From assembly GCA_023132135.1 (NCBI GenBank), contig JAGLYR010000281.1:1-9442 (forward strand): a stretch of 9,442 bases of DNA, in the 5' to 3' direction. The stretch comes from Candidatus Eiseniibacteriota bacterium (lineage in GTDB: Bacteria; Arandabacterota; Arandabacteria; JAGLYR01). The stretch's first letter is position 1. The number at the start of each line of letters is the position of its first letter. The position numbers and the translations under genes are program-made. Below the pieces are notes generated by a model, which made no database searches, had not been told where the DNA came from, and saw only the letters and a list, made by a program, of their open reading frames with translations. Positions 6,013 to 9,442 of this stretch are shown here, piece by piece.

Positions 6013-8514
6013 CTATCTCACCATGGTCATGCGCCGCACCGAAATCCCATCCGGACCTTCCAGTCGGACGATGTACACCCCACTGGCGCAGGTGATGCCG
6101 CGGGTATTGCGGCCGTCCCAGAACACCTGATGCTCGCCGGCGCCCAGGACTTCGCTGACCAGGGCACGCACCCGCTGCCCCGCGGCGTTGTAGATTGTGA
6201 GGCGAACCGGACCGGACTTCTCCAGCCGATATCTCAGGGTCGTGCTCGGATTGAAGGGATTCGGGTAGTTGTCCAAGCTTGCGGTGCGCGGTGGGAGTCC
6301 GGACGCCTCTGTCACTACGGCGGTGGTGGTGTAGTCGTAGTCCCAGATGCCGCGGCCATAGGTGCCAAAGCGAACCACACCCGCAGCAGGAACCGCCTCC
6401 ACACACCAGTAGGTGGTGATGGGCGCTTCCGTATCCCCAATGTATGTCCATGTTTCCGCGGCGGGATCAAACCGGTAGGGCCCGGATTCCGAAGCGGCAT
6501 ACACACCGCCGCTCCCCGTTCCCTCGAACACCAGGCCGTAGACAAGGGTCGATGGCAGGCCGTCCCCCATGGACTGCCACGTGACTCCGCCATCGGTGGT
6601 TCTGTACACGGCGGGACCGCTGTACCCGCTTCCGCCCATAAAGGCGGTGAGCGTCTCTGTTGGCGACCACTCCAAGGCGGTCCCGTAGAAATAGTGGGAG
6701 GACGGTCCCTGATCTGGAGAAACATCCCAGCTCACGCCGGCATCGACCGAGTACCAAACCACCCCGGTGTTGGTCACGGCCAGCCTGTGATCGTGATCGA
6801 TGGGGGAAATGTTGAAGGCGGTCAGATAGGCTCCCCCGTGCTCCGTGAAATCCTGGGAAGAGGTCGTATAGGGCCAGCTGTGGGGTCCCGCGGGCTTCTG
6901 GAATCTGCAGAGATGGCGTCCACAGAAGAAGAACGCATCGGGATCTTCGGGGTCGGCCAGGATGTAGGGCATCCAGGAGCAGGGTTCCCCCTCCGGGAAG
7001 TCAACGTAGGCAATGAGACTCGGGTTCTGCTCTCCCTGCTGAACCAGGGTGAACCCCGGGTACACGGAATAGACCATGTCATGGGTCCCGTCGCTGGACG
7101 TCAGGTGTCCGTAATCCCCGCTGATGAGCTGGGTGAAGTCCCTCAGCGGACCCACGGCCGGCCCCGTGCTTCGCTGGTATCCCTGATCCTGGGAACCGGC
7201 GAGAATCAGGTCGGGATCATTCACACTGGTGTGCGTGCTGTAGTACTGACTCACTCCCAGGTACTCGAGGGAGATGTTGGTCACCGTCGCGACGCCATCA
7301 TCACTTCGGTACAGTCCTCCGTCGGTGGCAATGTAGAAGATCTCCCCCGTCGGGCCCCAGACCACGTCCGTTCCGGGAAGATCGGCATGGAGCTTGTTGA
7401 GCGGGTCGCCGTAGTACGCACCCCAACCGTTGACCAGCGTGAAACCGGCGGCGCCGTCGGTCGACCGCCACATCTCGACGCCGCCGAACAGAACGAGGTC
7501 GGGATTGGTGATGGAAGCGGCCAGCGTCTCCCAGAAATCGTGGATGTCGTAGCGGAATTCCCAGCTCACCCCGGCATCGACGGAACGGTAGAGGTCCCAC
7601 TGACCACCGACCCTCATGGCCGCATACAGCGTGGGAGCGCCGGCTTCCGACCCGGTCAGCACCACATCCGACGGGAGGCCGCACGGAATGACGCCGACCG
7701 TGTCCCATGCCGCGCCCTGGTCCTCCGTTCGCAAGCACACGTTGCCCTTGAGGAGATAGAGATCTCCTCCCATGACACGATCAAGCCAGATGTCACCCGG
7801 ATGATACTGAAGACGCTTGATTCTTGTGTAGCTCATGCCGCCGTCGTCGGAGCGGAACAACTTGCTGGACGCCGAGTCCTTCTTCAGCAGGAAGTAGACC
7901 GTGTTCTCTGTTCCCACGTCCCGGAGGATGCGCTTGCATTCCTGGTACGGCTCGTCGGGCAGGCCTGCGGGGACCTGCCACATCTGTCCGCCATCGGCCG
8001 TGTAGTGGACCAGGCCTCCATCGGTAATGCTGGTGACGACTTCAGGAGGACCGTCTCCCACTGCAACTCCGTGGCACCCGCCGTACAGGTTGTCCGAGAT
8101 GGGCCGCCAACCCTCGCCATTAAGGGAGCCTTTCCACACGCCCCCCCGGGACGATCCTCCACAGATGCTGTCGCCGCATGCGGCCAGACATGCGCAGTGC
8201 ATCCGGCCCGCCAGGTTCCGGGATCCCATTTCCACCCAGCGGGAGGAGCGGGAGCGGCGCATGGAGTTTCTCATTTCCTGAAGAACCCGGCCGTTCTCTC
8301 TCTCAATGGCCTTCCAGTCTGCATCCGGGGCCGCGTAGTGCATCTGGGCCTGCCACTGTTTGCGCAATGAACGGTTCCGCTTTTCCGCGTTGCTGTCAAG
8401 GCGATGCTCGGTAGGCATGGGCATGGGGAAGTTCTGCCGATGCGGGGCGGAGCGGATGCCAATGATCGCGGCAACCACAAGAATCGGGATGGCGAGTAGT
8501 ATGGCTTTCCTCAT
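6013..8514 (-). CDS. Secreted BNR/Asp-box beta-propeller protein with C-terminal sorting domain
   Basis: 833 aa, with AGGAAA (complement of 8523-8528) eight bases upstream of the ATG. A signal peptide or anchor covers 1-22, followed by a charged, probably helical stretch (about 36-92) and then WVEMGSRNLAGRM (93-105), the usual entry into the sortilin/VPS10-like propeller family. Eight Asp-box repeats of the form [YWLF]-R-[ST]-x-D-x-G-x-x-W are seen near 171, 220, 261, 309, 349, 402, 587 and 637, spaced about 40-53 apart except for a 185-residue gap in the middle. GTYGRGIWDYDY (718-729) closes the propeller. From N752 (NPFNP ... VFWDGRN ... SGVYIVRL ... RRMTMVR) the sorting domain follows. Asp-boxes are structural and do not prove sialidase or glycosidase activity; no catalytic Arg triad was identified. 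A surface or secreted binding or carbohydrate-active role is plausible. Confidence 0.9.
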   Translation of the reverse strand: MRKAILLAIPILVVAAIIGIRSAPHRQNFPMPMPTEHRLDSNAEKRNRSLRKQWQAQMHYAAPDADWKAIERENGRVLQEMRNSMRRSRSSRWVEMGSRNLAGRMHCACLAACGDSICGGSSRGGVWKGSLNGEGWRPISDNLYGGCHGVAVGDGPPEVVTSITDGGLVHYTADGGQMWQVPAGLPDEPYQECKRILRDVGTENTVYFLLKKDSASSKLFRSDDGGMSYTRIKRLQYHPGDIWLDRVMGGDLYLLKGNVCLRTEDQGAAWDTVGVIPCGLPSDVVLTGSEAGAPTLYAAMRVGGQWDLYRSVDAGVSWEFRYDIHDFWETLAASITNPDLVLFGGVEMWRSTDGAAGFTLVNGWGAYYGDPLNKLHADLPGTDVVWGPTGEIFYIATDGGLYRSDDGVATVTNISLEYLGVSQYYSTHTSVNDPDLILAGSQDQGYQRSTGPAVGPLRDFTQLISGDYGHLTSSDGTHDMVYSVYPGFTLVQQGEQNPSLIAYVDFPEGEPCSWMPYILADPEDPDAFFFCGRHLCRFQKPAGPHSWPYTTSSQDFTEHGGAYLTAFNISPIDHDHRLAVTNTGVVWYSVDAGVSWDVSPDQGPSSHYFYGTALEWSPTETLTAFMGGSGYSGPAVYRTTDGGVTWQSMGDGLPSTLVYGLVFEGTGSGGVYAASESGPYRFDPAAETWTYIGDTEAPITTYWCVEAVPAAGVVRFGTYGRGIWDYDYTTTAVVTEASGLPPRTASLDNYPNPFNPSTTLRYRLEKSGPVRLTIYNAAGQRVRALVSEVLGAGEHQVFWDGRNTRGITCASGVYIVRLEGPDGISVRRMTMVR

Positions 8515-8561
8515 TGCTCAGGTTTCCTGGGTCGACTGGGTCGATGCGATTCGTCTCTATC

Positions 8562-8605
8562 ATTATAGATTATAGCACACCACCAGGACGATCGGAAACC
8601 GATCG
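8562..8605 (-). promoter_or_regulatory. Promoter of the propeller gene with two TATAAT boxes and a palindrome
   Basis: On the minus strand, two perfect TATAAT hexamers occur one base apart (8569-8574 and 8562-8567). A 17-base spacer upstream of the first one lies TTCCGA, three of six to TTGACA, at the centre of the perfect inverted repeat CGATCGG-AAA-CCGATCG (8589-8605). The predicted leader is about 40 nt. The -10 match is strong and the -35 weak, which would suit a regulator bound at the palindrome; that last step is inference. Confidence 0.6.
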
Positions 8606-8637
8606 GTGACAGGACTCTGGGGACATAGCACCAGTTC

Positions 8638-8656
8638 AGGGAGCCAACGGCTCCCT
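8638..8656 (+). terminator. Perfect hairpin followed by short T-run
   Basis: AGGGAGCC-AAC-GGCTCCCT has an 8-bp perfect stem and a 3-base loop, followed by CCTTTT on the plus strand. As an intrinsic terminator it would act on plus-strand transcription, but no plus-strand gene precedes it: both neighbours are on the minus strand. It may protect the promoter region from antisense transcription or belong to a repeat. Confidence 0.4.
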
Positions 8657-8670
8657 CCTTTTCGCGCAAC

Positions 8671-8696
8671 AGGGGCAGGGGTTGCCCCCTGCCCCT
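8671..8696 (-). terminator. 11-bp GC hairpin downstream of the last minus-strand gene
   Basis: AGGGGCAGGGG (8671-8681) and CCCCTGCCCCT (8686-8696) pair perfectly around the loop TTGC. It lies 25 bases beyond the stop of the minus-strand gene ending at 8722, so it is the likely 3'-end structure or terminator of that gene. It lacks a T-run on the minus strand. Confidence 0.5.
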
Positions 8697-8721
8697 TGCA
8701 AGATAGCACTCTCAGAACTCA

Positions 8722-9441
8722 CTACCTGTACAGGGTCTTGATCGCTCCCCAAGTCGACTCGTCGGCCGCACTGGGCCCTTCGTCCTCACTCAGGCAGTAG
8801 GCGATGTCGATGGGATCCCCGGCGATCTCAGAGATCAGAGTCCAGCGGGGGAATCCCCAGATAGTCCCGTCCCAGTAGCCCTCACCACAGCCGAACACCT
8901 CGTAGTTCGTGAGCGCAACGCCACAGTCCGGCGCCTGATCGCCCCAGGCATTGTCCACCTGGAACCCAAGGCTCATGGTCCCTTCAATGAAAACCGGAGG
9001 ACACACCCACAGCGTCACCCGGTAGCATGTCAGATAACCCGGCTCATCATGCACGAGCTCGGTCTCCATCTCCGCGGGATTCCCCCACGTGAAATACCGG
9101 CTCATGTACGGAGTCTGTCCCGGGGGACAGGTCGCATCGTAGAAATTCACGAAGATCCCATCCGGATCCTGCCACACAGCATTCCACTCGCCGACATAGA
9201 CGACAATGTCGTAGATCCAGTGGCCTTGCAGATTGACCGGGATATCGTCGACAGCTTCAGTCCCGCGCCCGGACATCGCATTCAGTATCAACAGAGGATC
9301 CATCGGAGGCTGGCAGTAGAACTCATCCCGCTGGAGCTCGGGCAGCTCGACCGGACCGGACACCGGGGACAAGTAAGGATCCGCGGCATACGCGGATCCC
9401 GCAACAACAAGAATCAGCAACATCAAAATCGATTCCCTCAT
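8722..9441 (-). CDS. Secreted protein of unknown function
   Basis: 239 aa beginning at the very edge of the window. The ATG at 9439-9441 is followed by a clear signal peptide (MRESILMLLILVVAGSAYA, cleavage near 19-20), so the start is probably right although no upstream ribosome binding site can be seen. I do not recognise the family. The mature part is rich in aromatic, acidic and proline residues and carries several Cys (for example in EFYCQPP, DATCPPG, YLTCYRVTLWVCPP, APDCGVA and VFGCGEG), suggesting an exported, possibly disulphide-bonded beta-rich domain. Unlike three neighbours, it has no NPFNP-type sorting tail. It shares strand with the propeller gene but is separated from it by 207 bases with hairpins and a promoter, so the two are probably transcribed independently. 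Confidence 0.75.
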   Translation of the reverse strand: MRESILMLLILVVAGSAYAADPYLSPVSGPVELPELQRDEFYCQPPMDPLLILNAMSGRGTEAVDDIPVNLQGHWIYDIVVYVGEWNAVWQDPDGIFVNFYDATCPPGQTPYMSRYFTWGNPAEMETELVHDEPGYLTCYRVTLWVCPPVFIEGTMSLGFQVDNAWGDQAPDCGVALTNYEVFGCGEGYWDGTIWGFPRWTLISEIAGDPIDIAYCLSEDEGPSAADESTWGAIKTLYR

Positions 9442-9442
9442 T

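Noticed and set aside
6130-8370. A 746-codon open frame on the plus strand opposite the propeller gene
   Set aside because: The minus-strand frame has a signal peptide, eight Asp-boxes, a sorting domain and a ribosome binding site. The plus-strand frame has no recognisable motif and begins inside the other gene; it is an antisense shadow in GC-rich DNA.

Overview
The window is moderately GC-rich bacterial DNA. It carries one housekeeping gene, the PLP-homeostasis gene yggS, followed by five genes for large exported proteins. Three of the exported proteins end in the same roughly 82-85-residue C-terminal module. It opens with NPFNP and runs through an (I/V)Y strand, a V-W-DGR motif and an SGVY strand to a short basic/hydrophobic tail. 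This module resembles the FlgD-like / type IX secretion (T9SS type A) sorting domain typical of the Fibrobacteres-Chlorobi-Bacteroidetes (FCB) superphylum and related candidate phyla such as Eisenbacteria, Krumholzibacteriota and Latescibacterota. I therefore infer an uncultured FCB-type organism. The window has no rRNA or marker gene that would settle the phylum.

Layout: yggS (+, 77-766) stands alone and converges on a cysteine-rich right-handed beta-helix protein (-, 1119-2684). The gap between them (767-1118) holds short repeats and a hairpin. The beta-helix gene is divergent from a secreted Ntn-hydrolase of the C45 / acyltransferase type (+, 2939-4192). Their 254-bp shared upstream region contains sigma70-like promoter matches in both directions and several inverted repeats. 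A 553-bp gap follows, holding a second copy of a 49-bp direct repeat, so the two copies flank the beta-helix / Ntn-hydrolase pair. Next is a secreted legumain-like (C13, clan CD) cysteine peptidase with Ca-binding-type loops and a sorting domain (+, 4746-5912). It converges on a BNR/Asp-box beta-propeller protein with a sorting domain (-, 6013-8514). That gene has a recognisable promoter with two overlapping TATAAT matches and a palindrome. The last gene (-, 8722-9441) encodes a secreted protein I do not recognise.

The five exported proteins look like a cluster of cell-surface or extracellular factors: a repeat scaffold, a hydrolase, a peptidase and a propeller. The genes alternate in strand and have their own upstream regions, so this is not one operon. 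A shared function is a hypothesis only. I did not find a convincing defence system, CRISPR array, tRNA, rRNA or intact mobile element. The points most worth a second look are the Cys-stacked beta-helix, the two secreted cysteine-nucleophile hydrolases that each carry calcium-loop motifs, and the 49-bp repeat pair around one divergent gene pair.
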